A stretch of 64,000 nt of DNA from Streptomyces monomycini (GTDB lineage: Bacteria > Actinomycetota > Actinomycetes > Streptomycetales > Streptomycetaceae). Each line of letters opens with the position of its first letter. The stretch's first letter is position 1. The notes below the pieces were generated by a model that made no database searches, was not told the DNA's origin, and saw only the letters and a program-made list of their open reading frames with translations. The stretch lies in contig NZ_JAFIQY010000005.1 of the NCBI RefSeq assembly GCF_022271435.1, forward strand, positions 1 to 64,000, in the 5' to 3' direction. Position numbers and translations under genes: made by a program. This document shows, piece after piece, positions 8,116-17,845 of the stretch.

Positions 8116-9767
8116 AGCGCCCCTGGTCCGCCGGCCGGATGCGGCGGACCACGCTGGCCCGCTCGCTGCCGCGCGGGCTGCGGGCCCGGCTCGTCGTCGC
8201 GTTCCTGCTGGTCGCCGCGGTCAGCGCGCTCACCACCGCGGCGCTGACCTACCGTGAGGCCCGTAACGCCATCCTCCAGCGCTCTCAGGACACCGCGATC
8301 CAGGATCTGCGGGGCCAGGTCAACTCGCTGGCCCCCGACCTCGCCGTGCCGCCGACCCGGGCGGACGTCGACGAGTTCACCCGGCAGCTCGACCGCTCCG
8401 GCAAGGCCAGGGACTGGGACGTCTACGTCCGGTACGAGGGCGTCGCGGAGAACGACCCGAGCCGGGTGCGCCGCCGTGTCATCGTCCCCGAGGAGCTGCG
8501 GGACTCCGTCGAGAAGCGGCATGTGACGGCGTTCCAGCGGGTGGACCGGGACGGCGACCCGTGGCTGCTGATCGGTATGCCGGTGATGCAGTCGCAGACC
8601 GAGACCCGTACGGCGTCCCCGCTGTCGGTCTACGCCCAGCTGCCGCTGCGCGCCGAGGAGGCCAACGTCGAGGCGCTGGTGAGTGCCGCGCAGCGGGGCG
8701 CCCTGCCGGTGCTCGGGCTGGCCGTGGTCCCGGCGCTGCTCGCGGCCCGCGGCGTGCTGCGGCCGGTGCGCGGGCTGCGGCAGGCCGCCGGGCGGATCGC
8801 CGAGGGCAAGCTGGAGACCCGGCTGGAGGTCAAGGGCGCCGACGAGCTGGCCGACCTGTCCCGGACGTTCAACGACATGGCCGCCAAGCTGGAGGAGAGC
8901 GTCGCGGACCTGCGCCGGATGGAGGCCAACGCGCGGCGGTTCGCGGCCGACGTCTCGCACGAGCTGCGCACGCCGCTGGCCGCGATGACCGCCGTCACCG
9001 ACGTGCTCGACGAGGACGCCGACGCCCTCGACCCCGACACCGCCTCCGCGGTCCGGCTGATCAGCCAGGAGACCGGCAAGCTGGCCCGGATGGTCGAGGA
9101 CCTCATGGAGGTCTCGCGCTTCGACGCCGGGGCCGCCGCGCTGCATCTGGACGAGGTGGACGTCGCCGAGACGATCCGCAAGACGCTCCAGGCCAGGGCC
9201 TGGCAGGACCGGGTGGGCACCGAACTGCCGGACGGCGTACGGGCCCGGCTGGACCCGCGGCGGCTGGACGTCGTGGTGGCCAACCTGGTCGGCAACGCGC
9301 TGCACCACGGCGGGGAGCCGGTACGGGTGCTGCTGAGGGCGCCGGACCCGGACGATGGGCGGCTGGTGATCCAGATCGTGGACAGCGGCCCCGGCATCGA
9401 CCCCGAAGTGCTGCCGCACGTCTTCGACCGCTTCTACAAGGCGGACTCGGCACGCGCCCGTTCCGAGGGCAGCGGGCTGGGCCTGGCGATCGCCATGGAG
9501 AACGTGCGGCTGCACGGCGGGACCATGAAGGCCGCCAACTGCCCCGAGGGCGGCGCGGTGTTCACCGTGGAACTGCCGCTGCCCGGGCAAGAGACGGGCA
9601 CCGTCGCCGGTGCCCCGGAGACGGCCGGGGCACCCGGCCGAACGCCGGGGGACCGTACGGGGAACGGCTCCGCCGGTACGGACGGCGGTCAGGACACGGC
9701 GGGCGGCGGTGACCTCCCGGCGAAGAGCCCGGCGGCCGCACCGGCCGGGAAGGCGGACCAGACGTGA
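8112..9767 (+). CDS. Sensor histidine kinase
   Basis: This is a 551-residue membrane sensor. It has a first transmembrane segment at about residues 22-45, an extracytoplasmic domain of about 150 residues and a second segment near residues 205-220. A HAMP domain follows, then the phospho-acceptor box SHELRTPL near residue 285. The ATP-binding region has NLVGNALHHG, DSGPGIDPE and GSGLGLAI. A Gly/Pro/Ala tail of about 60 residues follows the kinase core. The GTG start at 8112 overlaps the regulator stop; an ATG at 8139 is an alternative. The stop overlaps the lipoprotein start, making a three-gene operon. The periplasmic ligand is unknown. Confidence 0.9.
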   Translation: MKRPWSAGRMRRTTLARSLPRGLRARLVVAFLLVAAVSALTTAALTYREARNAILQRSQDTAIQDLRGQVNSLAPDLAVPPTRADVDEFTRQLDRSGKARDWDVYVRYEGVAENDPSRVRRRVIVPEELRDSVEKRHVTAFQRVDRDGDPWLLIGMPVMQSQTETRTASPLSVYAQLPLRAEEANVEALVSAAQRGALPVLGLAVVPALLAARGVLRPVRGLRQAAGRIAEGKLETRLEVKGADELADLSRTFNDMAAKLEESVADLRRMEANARRFAADVSHELRTPLAAMTAVTDVLDEDADALDPDTASAVRLISQETGKLARMVEDLMEVSRFDAGAAALHLDEVDVAETIRKTLQARAWQDRVGTELPDGVRARLDPRRLDVVVANLVGNALHHGGEPVRVLLRAPDPDDGRLVIQIVDSGPGIDPEVLPHVFDRFYKADSARARSEGSGLGLAIAMENVRLHGGTMKAANCPEGGAVFTVELPLPGQETGTVAGAPETAGAPGRTPGDRTGNGSAGTDGGQDTAGGGDLPAKSPAAAPAGKADQT

Positions 9768-10360
9768 GCGTGCCGAACTCCGCGCGGACCCGGCTGACCC
9801 GGCGGATCGCGCTGGGCGGACTGCTGCTGGGCGCGCTGGGCGCCCTGTCGGCAGGCGCCCTCACCGGCTGCGGCATCGCGCCGACCGGTGTGATCGACGC
9901 GGGCGAGCCCGCCCACGGCCTCAAGGCGCCGGGCAAGCCCGCGCCCGACGTCCAGTTGTACTTCCTCGGCCCGACCGGCCTGCGCCCCGCGAGCCGCCCG
10001 GCGACCGCGCCGGTCGGCCCCGAGGAGGCGATCAACCTGTTGCTGAAGGGGCCCAACGACGCCGAACGGCAGCGCGGCCTCACCAACGTGCTGCCCGTGC
10101 TCCCGGGCCCGGTCACCGCGGAGACGGAGAACGGCAGGATCACCGTCCATGTGCCCATGAACGCCAAGCGGCTCGACACCCCGTCCATGAGCCAGCTGGT
10201 GTGCACCGCCGCCAACGCCTCCGTGCCCGGCAGCCGCAGCCCGTCGGACGTCCTGGTGACCCTCCAGGGCGGCGGCGCGCAGGTCGGCCCGATGGTGTGC
10301 GGCGGCACCAACGCCTTCCCGTTCATCCAGCCCAGCCCCTCCAGCGCGCAGCCGGACTGA
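9764..10360 (+). CDS. Lipoprotein with GerMN-like domain, partner of the two-component system
   Basis: This is a 198-residue predicted lipoprotein. An arginine-rich start and hydrophobic core are followed by the lipobox LTGC near residue 36. The mature part has the GerMN/LpqB-type stretch GPEEAINLLLKGP. The GTG start overlaps the kinase stop by four bases. A lipoprotein directly behind a response regulator and kinase is also found next to afsQ1-afsQ2 and cseB-cseC in Streptomyces, where it can tune the kinase. A sensor-modulating role here is an inference from that arrangement. After the stop, 112 bp separate it from the GMC oxidoreductase. Confidence 0.8.
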   Translation: MSVPNSARTRLTRRIALGGLLLGALGALSAGALTGCGIAPTGVIDAGEPAHGLKAPGKPAPDVQLYFLGPTGLRPASRPATAPVGPEEAINLLLKGPNDAERQRGLTNVLPVLPGPVTAETENGRITVHVPMNAKRLDTPSMSQLVCTAANASVPGSRSPSDVLVTLQGGGAQVGPMVCGGTNAFPFIQPSPSSAQPD

Positions 10361-10472
10361 CGGCCCGCCCGTCGCGCCGCCGTCCTGACACCCACACCCG
10401 CCTGCCCTACGATCGCTACCGGCAAGTACGGGTACGGGACGGGACGTCGAGGCATCGGGAGGGCGGTCTCGG

Positions 10473-12080
10473 ATGGCCGGTGCGGTGCGGTACGACCAGG
10501 TGTACGACTACGTCGTCGTCGGCGCCGGGTCGGCGGGGTGCGTCCTCGCGGCCCGGCTGTCCGAGGACCCGACGGTACGGGTGGCGCTGGTGGAGGCCGG
10601 CGGACCGGACCGCAGACAGGAGGTCCGTATCCCGGCGGCGTTCCCCAAGCTCTTCCGCACGCCGTACGACTGGAACTTCACCACGACTCCGCAGCCGGGC
10701 CTGCACGGGCGGGAGCTGTACTGGCCGCGCGGCCGGACCCTGGGCGGCTCCTCGTCGCTCAACGCGATGATGTGGGTGCGCGGCCACCGCGCCGATTACG
10801 ACGGCTGGGCCGAGACCGCGGGCGAGGAGTGGTCCTGGGAGCAGGTGGCCCGCTACTTCCGGCGCGCCGAGCGCTGGGCCGGGCCGCCCGGCGGCACGGC
10901 GCACGGCACCGCGGGCCCGCTGTGGATCTCCCCCGCGCGCAGCTTCCACCCCCTGACCGGCGCTTTCCTCGACGCCTGCGAGGAGGCGGGCCTGCCGCGG
11001 CTCGCCGAACCCGACGGCCCGGGCCACAGCGGCTGCGCGCCCACCCCGCTCAACCAGCGGCGCGGGCGCCGGTGGAGTGCGGCGGACGGCTACCTGCGCC
11101 CGGCGCTGCGCCGCGCCAACCTGCGGGTCGTCACGGGGCAGCAGGTCTGCCGGGTGCTGTTCGAGGACGGCCGGGCGTACGGGGCCGAGCTGCCCGGCGG
11201 CGTGCTGCGGGCCCGCCGCGAGGTCGTCCTGTGCGCCGGCGCGGTCGGCTCACCGCATCTGCTGCTGCGCTCCGGCATCGGAGACACCGGCGAGCTGGCG
11301 GACGCCGGGATCGAGCCGGTGGCCGAGGTCCCCGCCGTGGGCCGGCACCTCCAGGACCACCTGTCCGTACCGGTCCTGATGCGCACCGCGCTGCCCCGCA
11401 CCCTCACCGGCGCCGACACCCCGGCCAACATCGCGCGCTACCTGCTGTCCCGGCGCGGCCCGCTGACCTCCAACATCGGCGAGGCCGTCGCGTTCCTGCA
11501 CAGCACCGGAGAGCGCACCGCGCCGGACCTGGAGCTGATCTTCGCGCCGGTCCCGTTCGTCCGGCACGGTCTGGAGGCGCCGACCGAGCACGGCGTCACC
11601 ATCGGGGTCGTCCTGCTGCGACCGGAGAGCCGCGGCCGGATCACGCTGGGCGGACCGGGCCCGGACGCGCCGCCGGTCATCGATCCCGGCTGTCTGACGG
11701 CCGAGGCGGACCTGCGGCGGCTGCTGGCCGGGATCCGCTTCGCCGAGCGGCTGTACGGGACGCGGGCGCTGGCCCCGCACGTCACCGGGCCGCTGGAGCC
11801 GTGGCCCGGGGAGCAGGACGACAAGGCCGCCGGGGAGACGGTGCGCGCCCTCGCGGAAACGCTCTACCACCCGGTGGGCACCTGCCGGATGGGCACCGGC
11901 GACGACACCGTGACCGCCCCCCGGCTGCGGGTGCGCGGGGTGACGGGCCTGCGCGTCGCGGACGCCTCGGTGATGCCGTCCGTCACCCGGGGCCACACCC
12001 ACGCCCCCACGGTGATGATCGCCGAACGGGCCGCGGACCTGCTGCGCGCCGCTCGGCCGGTGCCGGGGCCCGGCTCCTGA
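10473..12080 (+). CDS. GMC-family FAD-dependent oxidoreductase
   Basis: This 535-residue flavoenzyme belongs to the glucose-methanol-choline family. It has an N-terminal dinucleotide-binding motif (VVVGAGSAGCVLAARLSE), an ADP-contacting VEAGG and the GMC signature GRTLGGSSSLNAMMWVRG. The C-terminal catalytic region has YHPVGTCRMG (His) and the late His/Asn-type region RGHTHAPTVMIAERAADLL. It resembles choline dehydrogenase and alcohol oxidase relatives, but the substrate cannot be read. The ATG at 10473 has GGGAGG upstream. It is followed in the same direction by a CocE-type hydrolase 142 bp downstream, probably as a separate transcript. Confidence 0.9.
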   Translation: MAGAVRYDQVYDYVVVGAGSAGCVLAARLSEDPTVRVALVEAGGPDRRQEVRIPAAFPKLFRTPYDWNFTTTPQPGLHGRELYWPRGRTLGGSSSLNAMMWVRGHRADYDGWAETAGEEWSWEQVARYFRRAERWAGPPGGTAHGTAGPLWISPARSFHPLTGAFLDACEEAGLPRLAEPDGPGHSGCAPTPLNQRRGRRWSAADGYLRPALRRANLRVVTGQQVCRVLFEDGRAYGAELPGGVLRARREVVLCAGAVGSPHLLLRSGIGDTGELADAGIEPVAEVPAVGRHLQDHLSVPVLMRTALPRTLTGADTPANIARYLLSRRGPLTSNIGEAVAFLHSTGERTAPDLELIFAPVPFVRHGLEAPTEHGVTIGVVLLRPESRGRITLGGPGPDAPPVIDPGCLTAEADLRRLLAGIRFAERLYGTRALAPHVTGPLEPWPGEQDDKAAGETVRALAETLYHPVGTCRMGTGDDTVTAPRLRVRGVTGLRVADASVMPSVTRGHTHAPTVMIAERAADLLRAARPVPGPGS

Positions 12081-12222
12081 GCGCGTACATGCGCGATCCG
12101 GCGGAAGGCCGGACACTGGATCCCCCGGGGTGATCTCCGGAACCGCACGGAAAGTGACAACCATGGACACTGTGTGACACGTCTCCCCCGCGACGCGGCA
12201 GGACGGACGATGGGAGGGTCCG

Positions 12223-13923
12223 ATGGCGGAATCCATGCTGCGGGACCGGACCGGGCGGGCGTTCGGCCGCCTGGTGGACCGGTACCTGGACATGCCCGAG
12301 CCGGTCGCACCCGACATCGAGTGCGTACGTGACCTGCGCGTCCCCATGCGGGACGGCACCGTGCTGCTCGCCGACCGCTACCGGCCGCGCGGCGCCGGGC
12401 CGCTGCCGGTGGTGCTGCTGCGTACGCCGTACGGCAAGCACAAGCCCGACATCAAGCTGTTCGCGGGCGTGCTGGTACGGCGGGGCTTCCAGGTGGTGGC
12501 GCAGAACGTACGCGGTGTCTTCGGCTCGGGCGGCGAGTTCCGGGCCTTCGTGCACGAGAAGGACGACGGGCTGGCGACCGCGGCGTGGCTGCGCGCGCGG
12601 GCCTGGTGCGACGGCCGGCTGGCCACCGCCGGTGCCAGCTACCTCGGGCACGCGGAGTGGGCGGTCGGTCCGTACCTCGACCCGCCGCTGGAAGCGATGT
12701 GCCTGGGCATCACCACGTCCGACTTCCCCGCCGCCTTCTACCCGGGCGGTGTGCTGGCGCTGCACAACATGCTGGTGTGGTCCTCCGCGACGGGCACCCA
12801 GGAGGAGGCACCGCTCGGCGGGCTGCTGCCCAACCCGTTGCAGACCCGCAGGGTGCAGCGCGCGATGCGGACGCTGCCCGTCGGTGAGTCCGACCTCGCG
12901 GCGATCGGGCGGCCCGAGCGTTTCCTGCGCGAGGTCAGTGCGCACGCGGAGCCGGAGGACGGTTTCTGGGCGCCGATCGACCACAGTGCGGCGGCGCTGC
13001 GGATGACCACGCCGACCAGCATGGTGACCGGCTGGTGGGACCTGTTCCTGCCGTACCAGCTACGGGACTTCACCGAGCTGACCGCCGCCGGGCACCGCTC
13101 GCGGATCACGATCGGGCCGTGGGCCCACGACCGCGGCGCGCTGAAGGCGACGCTCACCGACCATGTGTCGTGGCTGAGCGCCCAGCTGGCCGGGGACACC
13201 ACGCAGCTGCACCAGTCGCCGGTCCGGCTCTACCTCCAGCGGGCGGGCCGCTGGCTGGACTTCGACCGGTGGCCGCCGCCGCAGTCCGTACCGACACCGC
13301 TGCGCCTCCAGCCGTCCGGCGGGCTCGACTGGCCGGAGCCGCCCGGCAGTACGCCGGACCGGTTCACGTATCACGGCGCCGATCCGACCCCGTCGACCGG
13401 CGGCCCGCTGCTGCTGCCCGGCGAGATACGGCAGCAGGACAACACGGCCGTCGAACGGCGGCCCGACGTGCTGGTCTTCACCGGCTCTCCGCTGCCCCGC
13501 GACCTCGACCTGATCGGCCCGGTGTCGGCCGTGGTGCACGTCCGCACGGACTCCGGGTACGGCGATGTCTTCGTACGGCTGTGCGACGTGGACCGGGCGG
13601 GCGTCTCGCGCAACGTCACCGACGGCATCCTGCGGCTGCGCCCGGGCTCACCGGCGGCGGACGCCGACGGGGTGGTGGCGGCCCGGGTGGAGATGCACCC
13701 GACCGGCTACCGGTTCCTGCGCGGGCACTGCCTGCGGGTGCAGGTGGCGGGCGGCGCGTTCCCGCGGTTCGCGCGCCACCACGGCACGGGTGCGCCGGCC
13801 GCGTCGGCCGTCGCCTGCCGGCCGATCCGGTTCGAGGTCTTCCACGAGCCGGGCCGCCCGTCCGCCGTGGTGCTGCCGCTGATGACCGCGCCGGCCACCC
13901 GCGGCGGGAGTGAACCGGCCTGA
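12223..13923 (+). CDS. CocE/NonD-family alpha/beta hydrolase (X-Pro dipeptidyl-peptidase S15 type)
   Basis: This 566-residue hydrolase has an N-terminal alpha/beta-hydrolase domain with nucleophile elbow GASYLG near residue 142. The acid is in TGWWDLF and the catalytic His in IGPWAHD, the arrangement of cocaine esterase and X-Pro dipeptidyl-peptidases. The C-terminal part (from about residue 370) is a jelly-roll-like domain typical of the family, with GPVSAVVHVRTD. A GGGAGG lies five bases before the ATG. No signal peptide is visible, so it is probably cytoplasmic. Esterase or amide hydrolase activity is likely; the substrate is unknown. Confidence 0.9.
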   Translation: MAESMLRDRTGRAFGRLVDRYLDMPEPVAPDIECVRDLRVPMRDGTVLLADRYRPRGAGPLPVVLLRTPYGKHKPDIKLFAGVLVRRGFQVVAQNVRGVFGSGGEFRAFVHEKDDGLATAAWLRARAWCDGRLATAGASYLGHAEWAVGPYLDPPLEAMCLGITTSDFPAAFYPGGVLALHNMLVWSSATGTQEEAPLGGLLPNPLQTRRVQRAMRTLPVGESDLAAIGRPERFLREVSAHAEPEDGFWAPIDHSAAALRMTTPTSMVTGWWDLFLPYQLRDFTELTAAGHRSRITIGPWAHDRGALKATLTDHVSWLSAQLAGDTTQLHQSPVRLYLQRAGRWLDFDRWPPPQSVPTPLRLQPSGGLDWPEPPGSTPDRFTYHGADPTPSTGGPLLLPGEIRQQDNTAVERRPDVLVFTGSPLPRDLDLIGPVSAVVHVRTDSGYGDVFVRLCDVDRAGVSRNVTDGILRLRPGSPAADADGVVAARVEMHPTGYRFLRGHCLRVQVAGGAFPRFARHHGTGAPAASAVACRPIRFEVFHEPGRPSAVVLPLMTAPATRGGSEPA

Positions 13924-14015
13924 CCGCGGTACTCGTCGTCCCGGCCCGCGCGCCGCGCGGCCGGCACCGCGGACGGTGCCCTGCCGAGGAGGGCCCACGG
14001 GGCCGAGGAGATGCC

Positions 14016-14414
14016 ATGGGACTGGTCAAAGCCGCCGTCATCGTGCTCGACTGCGCCGACCCGGAGAAGCTGGCGGACTTCTACGCCGACTTCCTGGAGG
14101 GCGAGGTCCGCAGGGAACACCTGCCGGACCGGGTGGAGGTCGTCGCCAACGGCACCGTGATCTCCTTCCGCCGCGACCTGAACATGACGCCGCCGACCTG
14201 GCCGCGTCCCGACAGCTCGCTCCAGGCCCACCTGGACCTGCTGGTCGACGAGGGGGACATGGACGAGGCCGAGCGCATGGCGGTCAGCCTCGGCGCGCGT
14301 CCGCTGGACACCAAGGACGACACCGGCCCCCGCGAGGTGCGGGTCTACTCCGATCCGGCCGGGCACCCGTTCTCGCTGCGCTGCTCGCTCCGGTCGGGTC
14401 CGAAGACCGACTGA
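14016..14414 (+). CDS. VOC-superfamily (glyoxalase-like) protein
   Basis: This 132-residue protein has the beta-alpha-beta-beta-beta halves of the vicinal-oxygen-chelate fold. The first half begins KAAVIVLDCADPEKLADFYADFL, and the second ends with VYSDPAGHPFSLR, a common VOC closing pattern. GAGGAG precedes the ATG by six bases. It lies 92 bp behind the CocE-type hydrolase. Proteins of this small size include glyoxalases, dioxygenases and antibiotic-binding proteins, and nothing in the sequence separates these. Confidence 0.8.
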   Translation: MGLVKAAVIVLDCADPEKLADFYADFLEGEVRREHLPDRVEVVANGTVISFRRDLNMTPPTWPRPDSSLQAHLDLLVDEGDMDEAERMAVSLGARPLDTKDDTGPREVRVYSDPAGHPFSLRCSLRSGPKTD

Positions 14415-14450
14415 CCGGCGGGCCCGCCGTCCCGCCCTGCTGGCGGGGTG

Positions 14451-15713
14451 TCATCCGTGGTCCAGCCGCAGCCTCAGGAAGCGCGGCCGGTACAGCTCGA
14501 CGTCACGGTTGACCTGGGCCACGGAGGGGGCGCCCGGCGGGCCCAGCCAGTTGACGTCGTAGCTGACCAGCAGCGCGCCGTCGGCCGTGAACTCCGGGTG
14601 GGCCTGCGGGTTGTACACGGCGACGCGCTGCTGTCCGGTGGGGTCGGCCGGCCGGGGCGGGATGATCCGCCCGGCCGGTCCGTGCCACGGCCCCTGGGCC
14701 GAGCACGCCCAGTACGCGGTGACGGCCGACAGGCCGTCACCCGGCGGCCCGGGATCGTCCATCGTCAGCAGCACCCAGGTCCCGCCGTCCCGTACGACGG
14801 TGAAGGCGCTGCCCACGCCGCGCCCCCTGCCCTCGCGGATCACCGGGGCCGCCCGGCCGGCCTGCGGCTGCCACTCCTGCCCGTCCCAGAATCGCCAGGC
14901 CCCGGCCTCCCCGAGCTGCCCGGTCGGCACCCGGGCGAGGTAGGCGTTCGAGCTTGCCCGGTCGGGCCCGTCGTCGCCGCCGTAGACGTACGTCCACGCG
15001 CCGTCCCGTACGGACGCGGTGCCGTACAGCACCCGGTCTCCCGGATCCCGTACCGAGGTCTGGTCGACGGCCGTGGTGATGCTCTCCAGCCGCAGGTCCG
15101 GCAGGGAGAGGGTGGCGATCTCGGTCGCGCGGGGCACGCCGAAGACCCAGGGGCCCTGGCCCGGCGTGCGGTTCCAGAGCAGGACCCGGACGACCTGTTC
15201 GGGTGATCCGGGCGCGCGCGGTTCCACGTGCGCCTGCACCGGCCAGCGCCAGCCGTCCGGTGTGTCGGGGAAGAACGGTCCGGGGCCGGTACCGGTGCTG
15301 CCCGTCAGGGTCCGCTCCAGACGGCCCGCGCGGTCCATGACCACGAGGGAATTGTGCGTCAGGGCGGGCTCGCGGCCGGTGTCGGAGGAGCGCCAGGGAT
15401 GCGGCTGTCCGTACGGGCCGGGCGGGGGCTGCACCCGGTCGAGGAAGGTGTCGGAGAAGATCCACAGGGTCCGGCCGTCGGGCAGCCGTACGGAGTGGGT
15501 GCCGTCGCCGCCGGTCCAGTCGTCCACGCGGGTGTTGTCGTTGCCGTACCGGGTGAACTCGCCGGTGAAGCGGGATTCGGCGGCCCATGAGCCGATCTTC
15601 CGTCCGGTGCACGCCGGACCCTCTTCGCCGGGGAGGGTGAGCAGCAGGGCCAGGCCGGCGATCAGGGCGAGCACCGCCGCCACGGCGACGCCTCGCCTCA
15701 CCGGCACGCGCAT
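14451..15713 (-). CDS. Exported or membrane-anchored beta-propeller protein of unknown function
   Basis: This 420-residue protein begins with a short basic start and a hydrophobic segment (about residues 8-28), then an extracytoplasmic region rich in Trp, Gly and Asp. Repeated propeller-blade-like stretches are visible: RTLWIFSDTFLD, THNSLVVMDRAGRL, WTYVYGGDD, WVLLTMDD and ALLVSYDVNWL. The pattern resembles the DUF4185/DUF5005 and glycosidase-like five-bladed propellers of actinomycetes. No catalytic assignment is possible. The frame is open further upstream, but the ATG at 15713 has GAGGAGG close upstream and starts directly at the signal segment. It is divergent from mutA, with 242 bp between them. 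Confidence 0.7.
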   Translation of the reverse strand: MRVPVRRGVAVAAVLALIAGLALLLTLPGEEGPACTGRKIGSWAAESRFTGEFTRYGNDNTRVDDWTGGDGTHSVRLPDGRTLWIFSDTFLDRVQPPPGPYGQPHPWRSSDTGREPALTHNSLVVMDRAGRLERTLTGSTGTGPGPFFPDTPDGWRWPVQAHVEPRAPGSPEQVVRVLLWNRTPGQGPWVFGVPRATEIATLSLPDLRLESITTAVDQTSVRDPGDRVLYGTASVRDGAWTYVYGGDDGPDRASSNAYLARVPTGQLGEAGAWRFWDGQEWQPQAGRAAPVIREGRGRGVGSAFTVVRDGGTWVLLTMDDPGPPGDGLSAVTAYWACSAQGPWHGPAGRIIPPRPADPTGQQRVAVYNPQAHPEFTADGALLVSYDVNWLGPPGAPSVAQVNRDVELYRPRFLRLRLDHG

Positions 15714-15955
15714 GTCCCTCCTCGTCACGGTGACGGGCCGCCCACCGTACAGAACCGGCCGCACGGCGGTCGCGAGCCACCCCGACCTGCCGAAAATGCG
15801 GCGATCCGCCCGACCCGACGCCGCTACTCGCGGGTACGCACCCGCCCGGGAGGGCGATCGTAGAGCTTCCCAATGGAGCAATCCCAGGTCAACGAGTGCA
15901 AGGTCACAGCCCGATGCCCTGCTGCGGCTAACGACCGTTCGCCTAGCCTGCTGCC

Positions 15956-17845
15956 ATGACCGCCCAGTCCCCCGAACTCCCTCTGGCCGCCGCGTTCCCC
16001 GACGCGGACCGTGAGCAGTGGCAGCGCCTGGTCGAAGGCGTACTGCGCAAATCGGGCGCCGCGGAGGCGACCGGCGCCGCCGCCGAAGACGTGCTCACCA
16101 CCGCGCTCGAAGACGGCATCCAGGTCCGCCCGCTCTACACCGCCGAGGACGCGCCCGCCGCCGATGCCGTCGGCCGCCCCGGATTCCCCCCGTTCGTACG
16201 GGCCGGCCGGGCCACCGGCAGCACCGTCGCGGGCTGGGACGTCCGGCAGCGCCACGCGGACACCGATCCGCGGCGCGCCAACGAGGCGGTCCTGGCCGAC
16301 CTGGAGAACGGCGTCACCTCCCTGTGGCTGACCGTCGGGGACGGCGGGGTGCCGGCGGCGGACCTGCCCACCGCGCTCGACGGCGTCTACCTCGACCTGG
16401 CGGCCGTCGCCCTGGACGCGGGCGCGGACTTCGCCGCGGCGGCCGACGCCTGGTTCCGGCTCTGCGACGCGAAGGGCGTGGCACCGTCCGAGACGGCGGG
16501 CACCCTGGGCGCCGACCCGCTGGGCGTGGTGGCCAGGACCGGCCGCGCCGACGGCCTGGCCGGTCACCTGGAGGCGGCGGCCGCCCTGGCCCGCCGGTGC
16601 GCCGACCAGGCGCCGCGGATGCGCGCGCTGGCCGTGGACGCGCTCCCGTACCACGAGGCGGGCGGCTCGACCGCCGAGGAGCTGGGCTGCTCGCTGGCCA
16701 CCGGCGTGGCCTACCTGCGGGCGCTGACCGCGGCGGGCCTCGGCGTGGACGCCGCCTGCGCGCAGCTGGAGTTCCGGTACGCGGCCACCGCCGACCAGTT
16801 CCTGACCATCGCCAAGCTGCGGGCCGCCCGGCGGCTGTGGTCGCGGGTGGCCGAGGTGTGCGGGGCCGCCCCCGCCGCGCGGGCGCAGCGCCAGCACGCG
16901 GTCACCTCGACCGTGATGACGACCCGTCGGGACCCGTGGGTGAACATGCTGCGCACCACCGTGGCGGGTCTCTCCGCCGGGGTGGGCGGCGCGGACGCCG
17001 TCACCGTCCTGCCGTTCGACGCGGCGCTCGGCCTGCCGGACGCGTTCGCCCGCCGGATCGCGCGCAACACCCAGTCGATCCTGCTGGAGGAGTCGCACCT
17101 GTCCAAGGTGATCGACCCGGCGGGCGGTTCCTGGTACGTGGAGCGGCTGACCGACGAGCTGGCCCGTGCCGCCTGGGGCTGGTTCCAGGAGATCGAGGCC
17201 GCGGGCGGGCAGGCCGCGGCGCTCGGCTCCGGGATGGTCGGCGAGCGGCTGGCGTCGACCTGGCGCAAGCGGTCGAAGGCACTGGCGCACCGCCGCGAAC
17301 CGGTGACCGGCGTCAGCGAGTTCCCGTTCCTCGCGGAGCCTGCGGTGGAGCGCGAGCCCGCGCCCGTACCGGCGGGCGGCGGACTGCCGCGGGTGCGCCG
17401 GGACGAGGCGTACGAGGCGCTGCGCGCCCGCTCGGACGCGCACCTGGCGGCCACCGGCGGCCGCCCGAAGGCGTTCCTCGCGGCGCTCGGCCCGGCCGCG
17501 GTGCACACCGCGCGCGCCACCTTCGCCTCCAACCTCCTCCAGGCGGGCGGTATCGAGCCGGTGCACGACCCGGTCCCGGTGGACGCGGAGTCGGTGGCGG
17601 AGGCGTTCACGGCGAGCGGCGCGGGTATCGCCTGTCTGTGTTCGAGTGACGCGCTGTACGCCGAGCAGGCCGCCGAGGTCGCGGCGGCGCTGAAGGCGGC
17701 GGGGGCGCGGCAGGTGCTGCTGGCCGGGAAACCGGGCGAGCAGCGGGAAGCATATGAACGAGCCGGAGTGGACGCCTTCGTCTTCGCGGGCTGCGACGCG
17801 GTCGGGGTGCTGTCCTCGGCCCTGGATGTCATGGAGGTGGCGTGA
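15956..17845 (+). CDS. mutA: Methylmalonyl-CoA mutase small (beta) subunit
   Basis: This 629-residue subunit pairs with MutB in the adenosylcobalamin-dependent conversion of succinyl-CoA and (R)-methylmalonyl-CoA. That reaction supplies methylmalonyl-CoA for polyketides and allows propionate use. The TIM-barrel part is recognisable ([45 protein letters not shown]). The C-terminal domain lacks the cobalamin-binding DxHxxG motif, as expected for the small subunit. There is no ribosome site before the ATG, and TAGCCT at 15944-15949 sits six bases ahead, so the message may be leaderless. The stop overlaps the mutB start (TGATG). Confidence 0.95.
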   Translation: MTAQSPELPLAAAFPDADREQWQRLVEGVLRKSGAAEATGAAAEDVLTTALEDGIQVRPLYTAEDAPAADAVGRPGFPPFVRAGRATGSTVAGWDVRQRHADTDPRRANEAVLADLENGVTSLWLTVGDGGVPAADLPTALDGVYLDLAAVALDAGADFAAAADAWFRLCDAKGVAPSETAGTLGADPLGVVARTGRADGLAGHLEAAAALARRCADQAPRMRALAVDALPYHEAGGSTAEELGCSLATGVAYLRALTAAGLGVDAACAQLEFRYAATADQFLTIAKLRAARRLWSRVAEVCGAAPAARAQRQHAVTSTVMTTRRDPWVNMLRTTVAGLSAGVGGADAVTVLPFDAALGLPDAFARRIARNTQSILLEESHLSKVIDPAGGSWYVERLTDELARAAWGWFQEIEAAGGQAAALGSGMVGERLASTWRKRSKALAHRREPVTGVSEFPFLAEPAVEREPAPVPAGGGLPRVRRDEAYEALRARSDAHLAATGGRPKAFLAALGPAAVHTARATFASNLLQAGGIEPVHDPVPVDAESVAEAFTASGAGIACLCSSDALYAEQAAEVAAALKAAGARQVLLAGKPGEQREAYERAGVDAFVFAGCDAVGVLSSALDVMEVA

